A stretch of 64,000 bases of DNA from Heliomarina sp018223035 (GCA_018223035.1 JAAEZD010000011.1:106368-170367), one strand, 5' to 3'; positions 18,626-28,075 are shown, counted from the first letter of the stretch. The notes: generated by a model not told the origin, from the letters alone. A program made the numbers and translations.

Positions 18626-20005
18626 GACGCAGGCGGCGAAATCGTTGCCGCGCTGCTCGAAATTATCGTATTGGTCAAAGCTCGCAGCTGCCGGGGCGAG
18701 CAATACCGTGTCACCCTCCTGGGCATCGGCGGCGGCGCGGGCGACCGCCGTTGCCATATCAGTGCAGATCTCGGTCGGACAGGTCAGTTGCAAAGCGAAG
18801 CCCTCGGCATCGCGCCCGATCACATAGGCCTTGCTGACAGACCCGACGGAATCCTTGAGCGCGCCGAGACCGCCCTCTTTTTCCAGGCCCCCGCAAATCC
18901 AGCGGATGCTCTTAAAGGCCGCAAGCGCCTTGGCTGCGCTGTCAAGGTTCGTCGCCTTGCTGTCGTTGACAAAAGTGACGCCGTTGCGCGTGGCAATGAC
19001 CTGGCTGCGATGGGGCAGCCCGGGATAGCTGTGCAGCGCGGTTTCAATGACACGGGGCGCCAGACCAAGCGTGCGCGCCACCGCATAGGCGGCGCAGGCG
19101 TTCTGGTGGTTATGCGCGCCGGGAAGCCCCTTGATCTCGCGCAGGTCGATGGAAGCGATCTGCTTGCCCTTGCGGTATTCGGACAGGAAGCCCTTGCGCG
19201 AAAACACCTGCCAGCCCGGCCCGGTCAGCTTTGAGGCGACCGAGATGCGGATAACACGGTCATCCGATGGGGCTTCCGCCAATTGCCCGGCAAGGAAAAG
19301 GCCCTCGGGTTCATCGACACCGATCACCGCGCGATCCGGGCCGCCCTCGGCAAAAAGGCGGCGCTTGGCCGCGAAATAACCGCCCATGCCTGCGTGGCGA
19401 TCAAGGTGATCGGGCGAGAGATTGGTGAAAACCGCCACATCTGGCGTAAGCGCCCGAGCCAGATCGGTCTGGTAGCTGGACAGCTCGAGCACCACGACTT
19501 CGCCATCGATCGCCGGATCGAGATCGAGCACACCGCGCCCGATATTGCCCGCAAGCTGGGTCGGACGGTTCACCGACGTCAGGATGTGATGGATCAGCGC
19601 AGACGTGGTGGATTTACCGTTGGATCCGGTTACCGCCACCACACGGGGCGGCGTGTCGAAGCTTTCCCAGTCCTTGGTGGCAAAGGAGCGGAAGAACAGG
19701 CCGACGTCATTGTCGACGGGCACGCCCGAGGTCAGCGCCGCCGCGACCACCGGATTCAGAGCGGGGTAGAGATGCGGGATGCCGGGCGAGACGATCAGGG
19801 CGGCGACGTCATCGAAGGCCCCCGTCCTGGAAAGATCGGTGCAAGTGAACGCTTCCTCCTCGGCACGGGTCCGCGCGGCGGGATTGTCATCCCAGCAAAC
19901 CGGCGTGGCGCCACCGGCGCGCAGAGCCCGCGCGGCAGAAAGTCCCGAACGGCCGAGGCCGAGCACCGCGATTTTCTGATTCTGGACACCTGTGACGGGG
20001 ATCAA
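18605..20005 (-). CDS. murD: UDP-N-acetylmuramoyl-L-alanine--D-glutamate ligase
   Basis: Adds D-Glu to UDP-MurNAc-L-Ala. The best start is TTG at 20005 (MIPVTGVQNQKIAVLGLGRSG) with AAAGGAA upstream, giving 466 aa; the frame is open to 20089, but that extension translates a repeat element. The P-loop is VTGSNGKSTTSALI, followed by VLELSSYQ and NLSPDHLDRH in the central domain; the C-terminal domain has VNDSKATNLDSAAKAL. A TTG start, if correct, would lower translation relative to its neighbours. The gene overlaps topoisomerase IB at its 3' end. Confidence 0.94.
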   Translation of the reverse strand: MIPVTGVQNQKIAVLGLGRSGLSAARALRAGGATPVCWDDNPAARTRAEEEAFTCTDLSRTGAFDDVAALIVSPGIPHLYPALNPVVAAALTSGVPVDNDVGLFFRSFATKDWESFDTPPRVVAVTGSNGKSTTSALIHHILTSVNRPTQLAGNIGRGVLDLDPAIDGEVVVLELSSYQTDLARALTPDVAVFTNLSPDHLDRHAGMGGYFAAKRRLFAEGGPDRAVIGVDEPEGLFLAGQLAEAPSDDRVIRISVASKLTGPGWQVFSRKGFLSEYRKGKQIASIDLREIKGLPGAHNHQNACAAYAVARTLGLAPRVIETALHSYPGLPHRSQVIATRNGVTFVNDSKATNLDSAAKALAAFKSIRWICGGLEKEGGLGALKDSVGSVSKAYVIGRDAEGFALQLTCPTEICTDMATAVARAAADAQEGDTVLLAPAAASFDQYDNFEQRGNDFAACVSALDQA

Positions 20006-20036
20006 GACGCGTTCCTTTCCGGTCAGCGGGGCAATT

Positions 20037-20094
20037 GGGGCTCTGCCCCGCCGCGCAATGCGCGGCCCCCCGGGATATTTTCGACCCAAAGAAG
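20037..20094. repeat. Dispersed palindromic repeat, copy 2
   Basis: GGGGCTCTGCCCCG, a short GC hairpin (GCGCAATGCGC), CCCCCGGGATATTTT and CCCAAAGAAG, matching copy 1 at 7300-7356. It lies between mraY and murD, just upstream of the murD start. The fixed blocks flank a variable hairpin loop. Confidence 0.75.
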
Positions 20095-20113
20095 CAGGGG
20101 CCGGGTCATGGCA

Positions 20114-21196
20114 TCAGCGGACCTTGAGCGTGGCGAGGCCGATCATGGCAAGGATCAGGGCGATGATCCAGAAGCGGATGACAATGGTAGGCTCGGCCCA
20201 GCCCTTTTTTTCATAGTGGTGATGGATCGGCGCCATCAGGAAGACGCGCTTGCCGGTACGTTTGAAATAGAGCACCTGGATGATCACCGATAGTGCCTCT
20301 ACCACGAAGAGGCCGCCGACGATGGCAAGCACCAGTTCATGCTTGGTCGCCACTGCGATGGCCCCCAGCGCCCCGCCAAGGGCGAGGCTGCCGGTGTCGC
20401 CCATGAAGACGGCCGCCGGTGGCGCGTTGTACCAGAGGAAGCCGAGCCCGCCGCCGAACAGCGCGGCGGTGAAGATCAGCAGCTCACCCGTGCCCGGCAC
20501 GTAATGCACGTCGAGATAGTCGGTGAAGTCGACCCGGCCAACCGCGTAGGCGATCACTCCGAGGGTTGAGGCGGCGATCATCACCGGCATGATCGCAAGC
20601 CCGTCGAGCCCGTCGGTCAGATTGACCGCATTGGCGGATCCGACGACGACGCAGACACAGAAAGGGATATAGAGATAGCCGAGGTTGATCAGCGTGTTCT
20701 TGAAGACCGGCAGGGCGAGCTGGCCCTGCAATTCAACCGGATGGTTCTGCGCCGCCCACCATGAGGCAGCAATCGCGATCAGCATGCCCAGAGCGAGGCG
20801 CAGCTTGCCCGGGACGCCGGAAGTATTCTGCTTGGAGACCTTGGCATAGTCATCGGCGAACCCGATGGCCGCATAGGCCAGCGTCACGAAGAGCACCAGC
20901 TGGACGAAGGCGTTGTCGAGCCTTGCCCAGAGCAGCGTCGATGTCGCCAGCGCGCCGACAATCAGCAGACCGCCCATGGTCGGCGTGCCGGCCTTGACGA
21001 AATGACCCTCGGGTCCATCATCGCGGATCGGCTGGCCCTTGCCTTGCGTGCGGCGCAGGACGGCGATCAGCGGGCGGCCAAAGATGAATCCGAAAATCAG
21101 CGCGGTGAGGAATGCGCCGCCGGCCCGGAAGGTTATGTACCGGAAGAGGTTGAAGAAATCGCCCCCGTCCGACAATGCGGTCAGCCAATACAGCAT
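20114..21196 (-). CDS. mraY: Phospho-N-acetylmuramoyl-pentapeptide transferase
   Basis: Polytopic enzyme that transfers phospho-MurNAc-pentapeptide to undecaprenyl phosphate, forming lipid I. It is 360 aa with about ten membrane segments. Family motifs are KAGTPTMGGLLI, IGFADDYAKV (catalytic Asp pair), NAVNLTDGLDGLA and MAPIHHHYEKKGW (His cluster). It follows murF by 20 bases. Confidence 0.97.
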   Translation of the reverse strand: MLYWLTALSDGGDFFNLFRYITFRAGGAFLTALIFGFIFGRPLIAVLRRTQGKGQPIRDDGPEGHFVKAGTPTMGGLLIVGALATSTLLWARLDNAFVQLVLFVTLAYAAIGFADDYAKVSKQNTSGVPGKLRLALGMLIAIAASWWAAQNHPVELQGQLALPVFKNTLINLGYLYIPFCVCVVVGSANAVNLTDGLDGLAIMPVMIAASTLGVIAYAVGRVDFTDYLDVHYVPGTGELLIFTAALFGGGLGFLWYNAPPAAVFMGDTGSLALGGALGAIAVATKHELVLAIVGGLFVVEALSVIIQVLYFKRTGKRVFLMAPIHHHYEKKGWAEPTIVIRFWIIALILAMIGLATLKVR

Positions 21197-21216
21197 TCAG
21201 ACTGTTCCACCCATGA

Positions 21217-22656
21217 TCATTCTTCCCTGTCGGATATCGGCTGCGCATGACCCATTTTGCGGATCGCGTCAACAATCACCGAGAGCTTCATCGACAGGGA
21301 GCCTTTAGCCAGCACGACATCGCCACTGTCGATCCTGTGGCGCAGCCCCGGCTCCATCTCCGCGCTTGTTTCTGCCCAGGCGCCGCGCTTGTTTTCGGGC
21401 AGCGCCGCGTGAAGGTTCTGCATCAGTGGCCCGATGCAATGGACGCAGTCGATGTGGTCCATCGCGGCAAGGTTGGCCAGCCCGGCATGGAGCGAGGCGG
21501 CATCCTCGCCCAGTTCCTTCATGTCACCGAGGAAGGCGATGCGCCGCCCGATCTGGACCCGGCCTGTACCGTCGCGTACCGGCGACGCCGCCAGCACGTC
21601 GAGCGCGGCGGCCATCGAGGTCGGGTTCGCGTTATAGGCATCGTCGAGCAGATCGATGGAAAGATCGGCTTCGATCGCGTCGAGATGGATGGTTTCGCGG
21701 GTGCCTCTGCCGCGATAAGGCTGCCAGCGCCCCAAGCTGAGCGTCGCCAGCGCGAGATCTGCACCAAGCGCTTCGCAGGACGCCAGCGCCCCGAGGGCGT
21801 TCATTGCAAAGTGTTTGCCCGGGGTGTTCAGCTTGAACAGGATCGCGTCACCCCGGTTCTGGGCCTGAATGACGGTGGCATCGCCCGAAATCCGCACCTC
21901 TTTCAGGATAAAGTTCTGCGCGTTCCGACCAAAGGTCACGACACCTGCGCCGCATTGCGCCGCCTTGTCGGTGAGGATTGCAGCCGTGTCGATATCCGCG
22001 TTCAGGATCGCGACACCCTCGGGTTCAAGACCCTCGAGGATAGCGGCTTTTTCCCGAGCTATCCCCTCGACATTGTCGAATGCTTCCAGATGGGCGGCGG
22101 CGACGGTGGTGATCATTGCCACATGCGGGCGCGCCATGCGGGCCAGCGGCGCGATCTCGCCGGGGTGGTTCATGCCGATCTCGATCACCGCATATTCGGT
22201 GTCGGACGGCATCCGGGCCAGAGTCAACGGCACGCCCCAATGGTTGTTGTAACTCGCGACCGAGGCGTGTGTGCGGCCCTGATCCGAGAGCATTTCAAAG
22301 AGCATTTCCTTGGTCGAGGTCTTGCCCACGCTGCCGGTGACTGCAATTACGCGCGCCCCGGTACGCGCGCGGCCCGCGCGGCCCAGTGCCTCGAGCCCGG
22401 CCTGCACGTCATCGACGATGAGGAGCGGTGCGTCGTCGGGCAGGCCGTAGGGCACATGGCTGACCAGCGCGGCCCCTGCCCCCTTTTCCAGCGCCTGCGC
22501 CACGAATTCGTGGCCGTCCCGCGCGGCGCTGAGCGCGACGAAGAGATCGCCGGGCGCAAGCGTTCGGGTGTCGATGGAGACACCACTGACTTGCCAGTCG
22601 CCCCGCGCCTTTCCGCCGGTGGCGGCGGCGGCCTCGGCTGCTTTCCAGAGGCTCAT
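21217..22656 (-). CDS. murF: UDP-N-acetylmuramoyl-tripeptide--D-alanyl-D-alanine ligase
   Basis: Adds the D-Ala-D-Ala made by Ddl to complete the pentapeptide. It is 479 aa. The P-loop is VTGSVGKTSTKEML, then YNNHWGVPLTLARM and EIGMNHPGEIAPLARMARP in the central domain; DDAYNANPTSMAAALDVL marks the C-terminal domain. It overlaps murE by 4 bases. Confidence 0.96.
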   Translation of the reverse strand: MSLWKAAEAAAATGGKARGDWQVSGVSIDTRTLAPGDLFVALSAARDGHEFVAQALEKGAGAALVSHVPYGLPDDAPLLIVDDVQAGLEALGRAGRARTGARVIAVTGSVGKTSTKEMLFEMLSDQGRTHASVASYNNHWGVPLTLARMPSDTEYAVIEIGMNHPGEIAPLARMARPHVAMITTVAAAHLEAFDNVEGIAREKAAILEGLEPEGVAILNADIDTAAILTDKAAQCGAGVVTFGRNAQNFILKEVRISGDATVIQAQNRGDAILFKLNTPGKHFAMNALGALASCEALGADLALATLSLGRWQPYRGRGTRETIHLDAIEADLSIDLLDDAYNANPTSMAAALDVLAASPVRDGTGRVQIGRRIAFLGDMKELGEDAASLHAGLANLAAMDHIDCVHCIGPLMQNLHAALPENKRGAWAETSAEMEPGLRHRIDSGDVVLAKGSLSMKLSVIVDAIRKMGHAQPISDREE

Positions 22657-24146
22657 ACCGGGCGCCCGTCCAGCGCGGCCACCGCGACGCTGGCCTGTTC
22701 TGTATCGTCAAAGGGCAAGATGTCGTCTCCTACGATCTGGCCGGTTTCATGTCCCTTGCCCGCGATCAGCAGCGCATCGCCCGGTTCGAGCATATCGACG
22801 CCGCGCAGAATCGCCTCGGCCCGGTCTGCGACCTCGGTCGCCTGCGGCGCACCATTAAGAACAGCGGCGCGGATCAGCGAGGGGTCTTCGCTGCGCGGGT
22901 TGTCATCCGTGACGATGACGAGATCGGCATTTTCCGCCGCCGCGCGTCCCATCAGCGGGCGCTTTGCCGTGTCGCGGTCGCCGCCCGCGCCGATGATCGC
23001 AATGAGCCGCCCCATCACGTGCGGGCGCATCGCGGAGAGTGCCGTGGCAATGGCATCCGGCGTATGAGCGAAATCGACAAAGACAGCCGCTCCATTTTCA
23101 CGGGTCGCGGCAAGCTGCATGCGCCCCCGCACGGTGCGCAAGAAGGGCAGCGTTTCAAACACTTCTTCCGGGTCGTCGCCCGCCGCGATAGCCAGCCCGC
23201 AGGCGAGCAGCACGTTTTCCGCCTGAAAGCCGCCGATCAGACCAAGACGAACCTGATGCGGCCTCCCTTCCCAGGTAAAGCGGATGTTCTGCCCGGTGGC
23301 ATCGAACTGCTGGTTCAAGAGGCTCAGATCGCCAATCGCGTGCCCTGTGGTGATGACCCGTTGGCCACGCGCGGCGGCGATAGCGCGCAATTCCACCCCG
23401 CGCGCATCGTCAAGGTTGATTACCGCGGTGCCGTCCTCGGGCAGGACTCGGCGGAACAATCCCGCCTTGGCGGCGAAATAGTCGTCAAAGCTCGCGTGGT
23501 AATCGAGGTGATCCTGAGAGAAATTGGTGAAGCCCGCCGCGACAAGGCTGACCCCGTCAAGGCGACGCTGCTCGAGCCCGTGGCTCGACGCCTCCATCGC
23601 CGCATGGGTCACGCCATGCGCGGCTGCCTCGGCCAGCGCGCGGTGAAGCGTGATCGGCTCGGGCGTGGTATGGGCCAGCGGCGCGCTCCATGCGCCCTCG
23701 ACGCCGGTGGTGCCAAGGTTGATCGCGCTGTGACCAAGTTCGGTCCAGATCTGACGCAGGAAATTGGTGACAGAAGTCTTGCCGTTGGTGCCCGTCACGG
23801 CGACCGTCGTGGCCGGTTGCGCCCCGAACCAAAGCGCCGATGTGTAGGCCAGCGTCTGGCGTGGATCCTCGGCCACAATCAATGCTGCCTCCGATGCGGC
23901 CAGTTCCTCGGCGGCGATCCGCGCGCCCGCCGCGTCGGTCAGAATCGCGTGCGCGCCCATGCGCAGGGCGAACTGGATGAATTCGCCCCCATGCACCTTG
24001 GTGCCCGGCAGCGCGGCAAAGAGATGGCCATCTTTGACATCGCGGCTGTCGACGGAAAGTCCGGTGATTTCAGGGTCTCGCCCGCCACGTGCCGCAAGGG
24101 CAAGCTGGCTCAGGCGCTTGGCAGGCCTTTGGTCCGTTTTGCCCAT
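22653..24146 (-). CDS. murE: UDP-N-acetylmuramoyl-L-alanyl-D-glutamate--2,6-diaminopimelate ligase
   Basis: Adds meso-diaminopimelate as the third stem-peptide residue. It is 497 aa. The P-loop is VTGTNGKTSVTNFL, and EASSHGLEQRRL and FTNFSQDHLDYH follow. DDNPRSEDPSLI contains the DNPR motif characteristic of the DAP-adding rather than Lys-adding enzyme. It starts 17 bases after ftsI and overlaps murF. Confidence 0.97.
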   Translation of the reverse strand: MGKTDQRPAKRLSQLALAARGGRDPEITGLSVDSRDVKDGHLFAALPGTKVHGGEFIQFALRMGAHAILTDAAGARIAAEELAASEAALIVAEDPRQTLAYTSALWFGAQPATTVAVTGTNGKTSVTNFLRQIWTELGHSAINLGTTGVEGAWSAPLAHTTPEPITLHRALAEAAAHGVTHAAMEASSHGLEQRRLDGVSLVAAGFTNFSQDHLDYHASFDDYFAAKAGLFRRVLPEDGTAVINLDDARGVELRAIAAARGQRVITTGHAIGDLSLLNQQFDATGQNIRFTWEGRPHQVRLGLIGGFQAENVLLACGLAIAAGDDPEEVFETLPFLRTVRGRMQLAATRENGAAVFVDFAHTPDAIATALSAMRPHVMGRLIAIIGAGGDRDTAKRPLMGRAAAENADLVIVTDDNPRSEDPSLIRAAVLNGAPQATEVADRAEAILRGVDMLEPGDALLIAGKGHETGQIVGDDILPFDDTEQASVAVAALDGRPV

Positions 24147-24163
24147 GTTCCTGCCCTCTCTGC

Positions 24164-25948
24164 CTAGTTCGAGGTCAGGGTTATACCAGCCGCTGCGCGG
24201 GGTTCAATATCCGGTCTGAGGCCAAGGAGCGGTGCCACGCGGGCGATCATCTCGGCCGCCACCGGAACCGCCGTCCAGCCTGCCGTGCGGCGCGGTTCGG
24301 ACCCCGAATTTTCCGACGGTTCGTCCAGCGTCACGATCAGCACGTAACGCGGATCGTGCGCCGGGAACATGCTGGCAAAGGTCGCGATCACCTTGTCGTC
24401 GTAATAGCCGCCGCGCGGCTTGGGCTTGTCTGCCGTGCCGGTCTTGCCCGCCACGGCATAGCCCGGCACATCGCCAAAGCTTGCCGTGCCTTCGGAAACC
24501 ACCAGCCTCAGCATGTTGCGCGAGGCGGCGGCGGTCTGGGGCGACATCACCTGCGGCCCCTCCTGTGGCATATCCTGACGCAGCAGCGTGGGCGCGACAT
24601 AGCGGCCGCCATTCGCAATCGCCGCATAGGCCGAGGCAAGGTGCATCGGGCTGGCCGAAAGGCCGTGACCATAGGAAATCGTCATCGCGGAAAGCTCGGA
24701 CCAGTTCTTGGGCAAGAGCGGGCTGGCCCCCGAAGCCTCGACAATCTCGAGCGGCGTCGGATCGAGGAAGCCGAGATGCGACAGGAACTCTCTCTGCCGA
24801 TCCGCACCGATCTGCTGCGCGATGCGCGCCGTGCCGATATTCGAAGATTTCACGATGATCTTTGTTACCGACAACTCCTTGCCGTAGTTATGAAAATCGC
24901 GAATGCGGAACTTACCCCAGCGCAGCGGGCCACGGGTGTCGATCACCGTTTCGGGGCCGACCAGCCCCAGGTCCATCGCTTGTGCAACGGCAAAGATCTT
25001 GAAGGTCGAACCCAGTTCATACACCCCCTGAACCGCGCGGTTGAACAGCGGGCTGACCGACGGGTCAAAGCCCGAAGTGGGCGGCGCGGGACGATCGTTG
25101 GGGTCGAAATCCGGCAGACTCACCAGCGAGATCACCTCGCCCGTATGCACGTCCATAAGGATCGAGGTCGCGCCACGCGCGTTCATCAGCTTCATGCCGC
25201 CATAAAGAACACGCTCGGCCGCCGCCTGTACGGTGAGGTCTAGCGACAGCGTCAGCGGCTTCCCGCCATTGGCCGGATCGCGGAGGTAATTGTCGAATTG
25301 CTTCTCGACCCCGGCCACGCCGATCACCTCGGCCGCGTCGACGCCTTCCTTGCCGAATGATGCCCCGCCCAGCACATGGGCCGCGAGCGAACCATTGGGA
25401 TAAAGACGCATTTCGCGCGGGCCGAACAACAGCCCCGGATCGCCGATATCATGCACTGCCTGCTTTTGTTCGGGGCTGATTTTCTTCTTGATCCACACGA
25501 ACTTGCGCTTGCCGGTGAAATCCTTGATCAGCCGGTCGCGATCCAGATCGGGAAAGATTTTGACCAGCCCTTCGGCCGCCGCGAGCGGATCGACCATAAA
25601 GGGCGGCTGGGCGTAAAGCGAATGTGTTTCGAAATTGGTTGCGAGGATGCGGCCTTCGCGGTCGACGATGTCGCCCCGTTGCGCCGCGATGGGCGTGCCG
25701 ATGGCACTTGCCAGCGGTTCCTCGGCCTCGGAGACCGAAAGCAGACCCATCCGTCCGCCGATGACAGTGAAAGCGCAGAAAAAGAACATACCAAGGACAA
25801 GCAGACGCCCCTCGGCCCGGCTGCGCGCCTTGTCCTGCATTTCGGCATGACGGTGACGCAGGTTCTCACGCATGATCGCGTCCGGGTTTTCACCGTTGGC
25901 GCGGGCGGAAAGGATGCGTGCAAGCGGGCGTAGGGGGGTGCGGATCAT
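24164..25948 (-). CDS. ftsI: Peptidoglycan D,D-transpeptidase FtsI (PBP3)
   Basis: Class B penicillin-binding protein that cross-links septal peptidoglycan with FtsW. It is 594 aa: a cytoplasmic N-terminus, one membrane anchor near residues 48-68 (RLLVLGMFFFCAFTVIGGRM), a pedestal domain with RGDIVDREGRILATN, and the transpeptidase domain. Active-site motifs are GSTFK (Ser nucleophile), SSN and KTGTA. It overlaps ftsL by 4 bases. Confidence 0.97.
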   Translation of the reverse strand: MIRTPLRPLARILSARANGENPDAIMRENLRHRHAEMQDKARSRAEGRLLVLGMFFFCAFTVIGGRMGLLSVSEAEEPLASAIGTPIAAQRGDIVDREGRILATNFETHSLYAQPPFMVDPLAAAEGLVKIFPDLDRDRLIKDFTGKRKFVWIKKKISPEQKQAVHDIGDPGLLFGPREMRLYPNGSLAAHVLGGASFGKEGVDAAEVIGVAGVEKQFDNYLRDPANGGKPLTLSLDLTVQAAAERVLYGGMKLMNARGATSILMDVHTGEVISLVSLPDFDPNDRPAPPTSGFDPSVSPLFNRAVQGVYELGSTFKIFAVAQAMDLGLVGPETVIDTRGPLRWGKFRIRDFHNYGKELSVTKIIVKSSNIGTARIAQQIGADRQREFLSHLGFLDPTPLEIVEASGASPLLPKNWSELSAMTISYGHGLSASPMHLASAYAAIANGGRYVAPTLLRQDMPQEGPQVMSPQTAAASRNMLRLVVSEGTASFGDVPGYAVAGKTGTADKPKPRGGYYDDKVIATFASMFPAHDPRYVLIVTLDEPSENSGSEPRRTAGWTAVPVAAEMIARVAPLLGLRPDIEPRAAAGITLTSN

Positions 25949-26295
25949 GGCTCCTGCTCTCCTGCCATGGTGGAGACATCAATCGGGTTGGTGATCGGCA
26001 ACAGCGGCTCGGGCGGATAGCTGACCTCGTCCACGCGGCCGAACTGGTCGGGGCGCAGGGGCAGCAGGCCGAGACGGTCGAAATTCAATTCTGCCAGTTC
26101 CAACAAGCGGTTCGGACGGTTGAGATAGGCCCACTCCGCGCGCAGCACGCTCAGGCGCACCTGCGCGGCACCGATCTGGTGCTGAAGCCGCTGCGTATCC
26201 TTTAGGACCTGCTGTGTGGCGTAGTTCTCCCGGTAGGCCCAGAATGCCAGCGCAAAAACCAGCAGCACGGTAAAGACGTAGATCAGGCTTTTCAT
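25945..26295 (-). CDS. ftsL: Cell division protein FtsL
   Basis: Small bitopic protein of the FtsQLB complex. It is 116 aa: one membrane segment (residues 3-20), a coiled-coil (about 28-55) and the FtsL-type AEWAYLNRPNRLLELAE motif. It overlaps rsmH and ftsI by 4 bases on each side. The low sequence identity usual in this family is offset by gene order. Confidence 0.92.
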   Translation of the reverse strand: MKSLIYVFTVLLVFALAFWAYRENYATQQVLKDTQRLQHQIGAAQVRLSVLRAEWAYLNRPNRLLELAELNFDRLGLLPLRPDQFGRVDEVSYPPEPLLPITNPIDVSTMAGEQEP

Positions 26296-27287
26296 CTGCG
26301 GGCCTCCCTGAGTTGCGGCATCCCAAGTTCATTCGCGTCTATTTCCCCCGCCGGCGCATCGGTGCGCACCGCGACCCGCAGCTTCGCAGAGCGGGAGCGC
26401 GGATTTTCGGCCAGTTCCAGATCATCGGCGGCGATGGCCTTGCGGCTGGTGAGCGTGAATTGCGGGGCATCTTCCTCGGCGGCGGGTGCATAGCGGTTGG
26501 CATTGCCGGTCTTGCCCGCGCGCGCGGTCAGAAAGCGTTTCACCATCCGATCCTCGACCGAATGAAAGGACACGACGGCCAGTTTGCCGCCCGGTTTCAA
26601 AGCCCGCTCGGCGGCCATAAGGCCCTGATATAATTCACCATATTCGTCATTCACCGCGATACGAAGCGCCTGAAAGCTGCGCGTTGCCGGGTGCGACTGG
26701 CCGGGCTTGGCGCGCGGCAGGCAGGATTCGATGAGCTTTGCAAGGCGAAGCGTCGTCGTGATCGGCTCTTCCTCGCGCGCCTTCACGATGGCGCGGGCAA
26801 TGCGGCGGCTTGCGCGTTCCTCGCCGTAGCGAAACAGGATGTCGGCGATATCCTCTTCGGCCGCGCCGTTCACCAGATCGGCAGCGCTTGGCCCGTCCTG
26901 CGACATGCGCATGTCGAGCGGGCCGTCCTTCATGAACGAGAACCCGCGTTCCGCCTGATCGAGCTGCATCGAAGAGACGCCGAGATCGAGCACGATACCG
27001 TCAAGGTCGCTGGCATATTCATCCATGCGCGAAAACACACCGGGCTGCATCACCAGCCGGTCGCCATACGTCCCGGCCCAGCCCTGCGCCATTTCAAAGG
27101 CCAGCGGATCGCGGTCGACGCCGATCACCTTGTCGGCCCCGGCCTCGAGCAATCCGCGCGTATAGCCACCCGCCCCGAACGTGCCATCCAGCCAGACGCC
27201 TGTCACCGGCGCCACCGCCGCCAGCAAGGGGCGCAGCAGCACGGGAACATGGGGTTTGTCAGGATCGTGAGCGTCGTCCTGAGTCAT
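26292..27287 (-). CDS. rsmH: 16S rRNA (cytosine(1402)-N(4))-methyltransferase
   Basis: SAM-dependent methyltransferase acting on 16S rRNA C1402. It is 331 aa from ATG 27287; an upstream TTG at 27326 would overlap mraZ and is less likely. The SAM motif DGTFGAGGYTRGLL is at about residues 34-47, with DLDGIVLDLGVSSMQLD and the C-terminal VVSFHSVEDRMVKRFL typical of the family. It is the second gene of the dcw cluster. Confidence 0.96.
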   Translation of the reverse strand: MTQDDAHDPDKPHVPVLLRPLLAAVAPVTGVWLDGTFGAGGYTRGLLEAGADKVIGVDRDPLAFEMAQGWAGTYGDRLVMQPGVFSRMDEYASDLDGIVLDLGVSSMQLDQAERGFSFMKDGPLDMRMSQDGPSAADLVNGAAEEDIADILFRYGEERASRRIARAIVKAREEEPITTTLRLAKLIESCLPRAKPGQSHPATRSFQALRIAVNDEYGELYQGLMAAERALKPGGKLAVVSFHSVEDRMVKRFLTARAGKTGNANRYAPAAEEDAPQFTLTSRKAIAADDLELAENPRSRSAKLRVAVRTDAPAGEIDANELGMPQLREARR

Positions 27288-27291
27288 GGCG

Positions 27292-27804
27292 TCACCCTGC
27301 CTCTGGCGCGGCGGGGGCGGCGTCAAGATACATCATGATATCAAAGTCTTCGGGCATCTCGTCGAGAACCGCCTCGGTCTTGGCCTTGTCGGCCTCGTAA
27401 TCCTCGGGCTTCCAGATCTGAAAGGTGTCGCCCGCGCCCGCAAAGACCGCCATGTCATCAAGACCGATCTTGTTGCGCAGCTTGGCGGGCAGCACCAGAC
27501 GGCCGGTTTCGTCTACCGTCATCGGGTGGCTCTGGCGATGAAACAGGGTCTCCATCATCCGCCGGGGCACAGAGCCGCGCGGCAGGGCGTCGATCTTGGC
27601 ATCGACTTCTTCGATGGCTTCCATCGTATAGCATTCAAGATAATTGCGGCGGTGATCGCCATAGACCACGACAAGCTGCGGGTTCTGACCCGACTGCCAG
27701 TCAGGATCACCGGCTTCGAGCACACGACGAAACAGGGCGGGGATGGACACCCTACCCTTCGTATCGACCTTGTGCTCGCTTTCGCCTCTGAACCTGCGGC
27801 TCAC
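27292..27804 (-). CDS. mraZ: Transcriptional regulator MraZ
   Basis: First gene of the dcw cluster and its DNA-binding autoregulator. It is 170 aa with two SpoVT/AbrB-type half-domains marked DTKGRVSIP and DETGRLVLP, and a C-terminal extension rich in Ala/Pro. It probably binds the TGGGN boxes found on the same strand about 590-670 bases upstream. rsmH begins 5 bases after its stop. Confidence 0.96.
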   Translation of the reverse strand: MSRRFRGESEHKVDTKGRVSIPALFRRVLEAGDPDWQSGQNPQLVVVYGDHRRNYLECYTMEAIEEVDAKIDALPRGSVPRRMMETLFHRQSHPMTVDETGRLVLPAKLRNKIGLDDMAVFAGAGDTFQIWKPEDYEADKAKTEAVLDEMPEDFDIMMYLDAAPAAPEAG

Positions 27805-27851
27805 CTGCCCTGTCCTTTACACACGCTCCCGCGTCACATTCCGTTCCCCAG

Positions 27852-27897
27852 AAATGAGAAACGGCGGGTTGATCCGCTGCCACCGATCAACCCGCCG
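27852..27897 (-). terminator. Leader terminator hairpin before mraZ
   Basis: Perfect 13-bp stem with a 10-base loop, followed on the minus strand by TTTCTCATTTC. The T tract is imperfect, which suits partial termination with read-through into the dcw operon. Confidence 0.75.
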
Positions 27898-28040
27898 CCC
27901 TCGTCCCGCCTAGCGGGGGGTGTCCAGCTGCGCGCGCCACCTGGGGGGATGTCTGCTCGCCCGCGCGCCGGATCCTTTGGTCTGATGAAGGCGTATGGCC
28001 TGTATGAAACCTGCTTGTTTTTAGCTTCGGGGTCGTTTGG
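27852..28040 (-). ncRNA. Putative UpsM-like sRNA from the mraZ 5' leader
   Basis: In Rhodobacter sphaeroides the dcw cluster has a long leader from which the sRNA UpsM is released by premature termination. Here a 13-bp perfect stem (CGGCGGGTTGATC / GATCAACCCGCCG, 27862-27897) followed on the minus strand by TTTCTCATTTC lies 58 bases before mraZ. Upstream there is a possible promoter (TTGTCA, 17-base gap, CCCATA) that would give an RNA of about 190 nt. The hairpin is certain; the 5' end and the homology are inferred from position. Confidence 0.5.
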
Positions 28041-28046
28041 TGCCCC

Positions 28047-28075
28047 TATGGGTGTTCGTCTTCATCCGATGACAA
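28047..28075 (-). promoter_or_regulatory. Candidate promoter of the mraZ leader
   Basis: TTGTCA (28075-28070), a 17-base spacer and CCCATA (28052-28047) on the minus strand. The -10 element is weak. Position fits a UpsM-like transcript ending at the 27862 hairpin. Confidence 0.35.
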
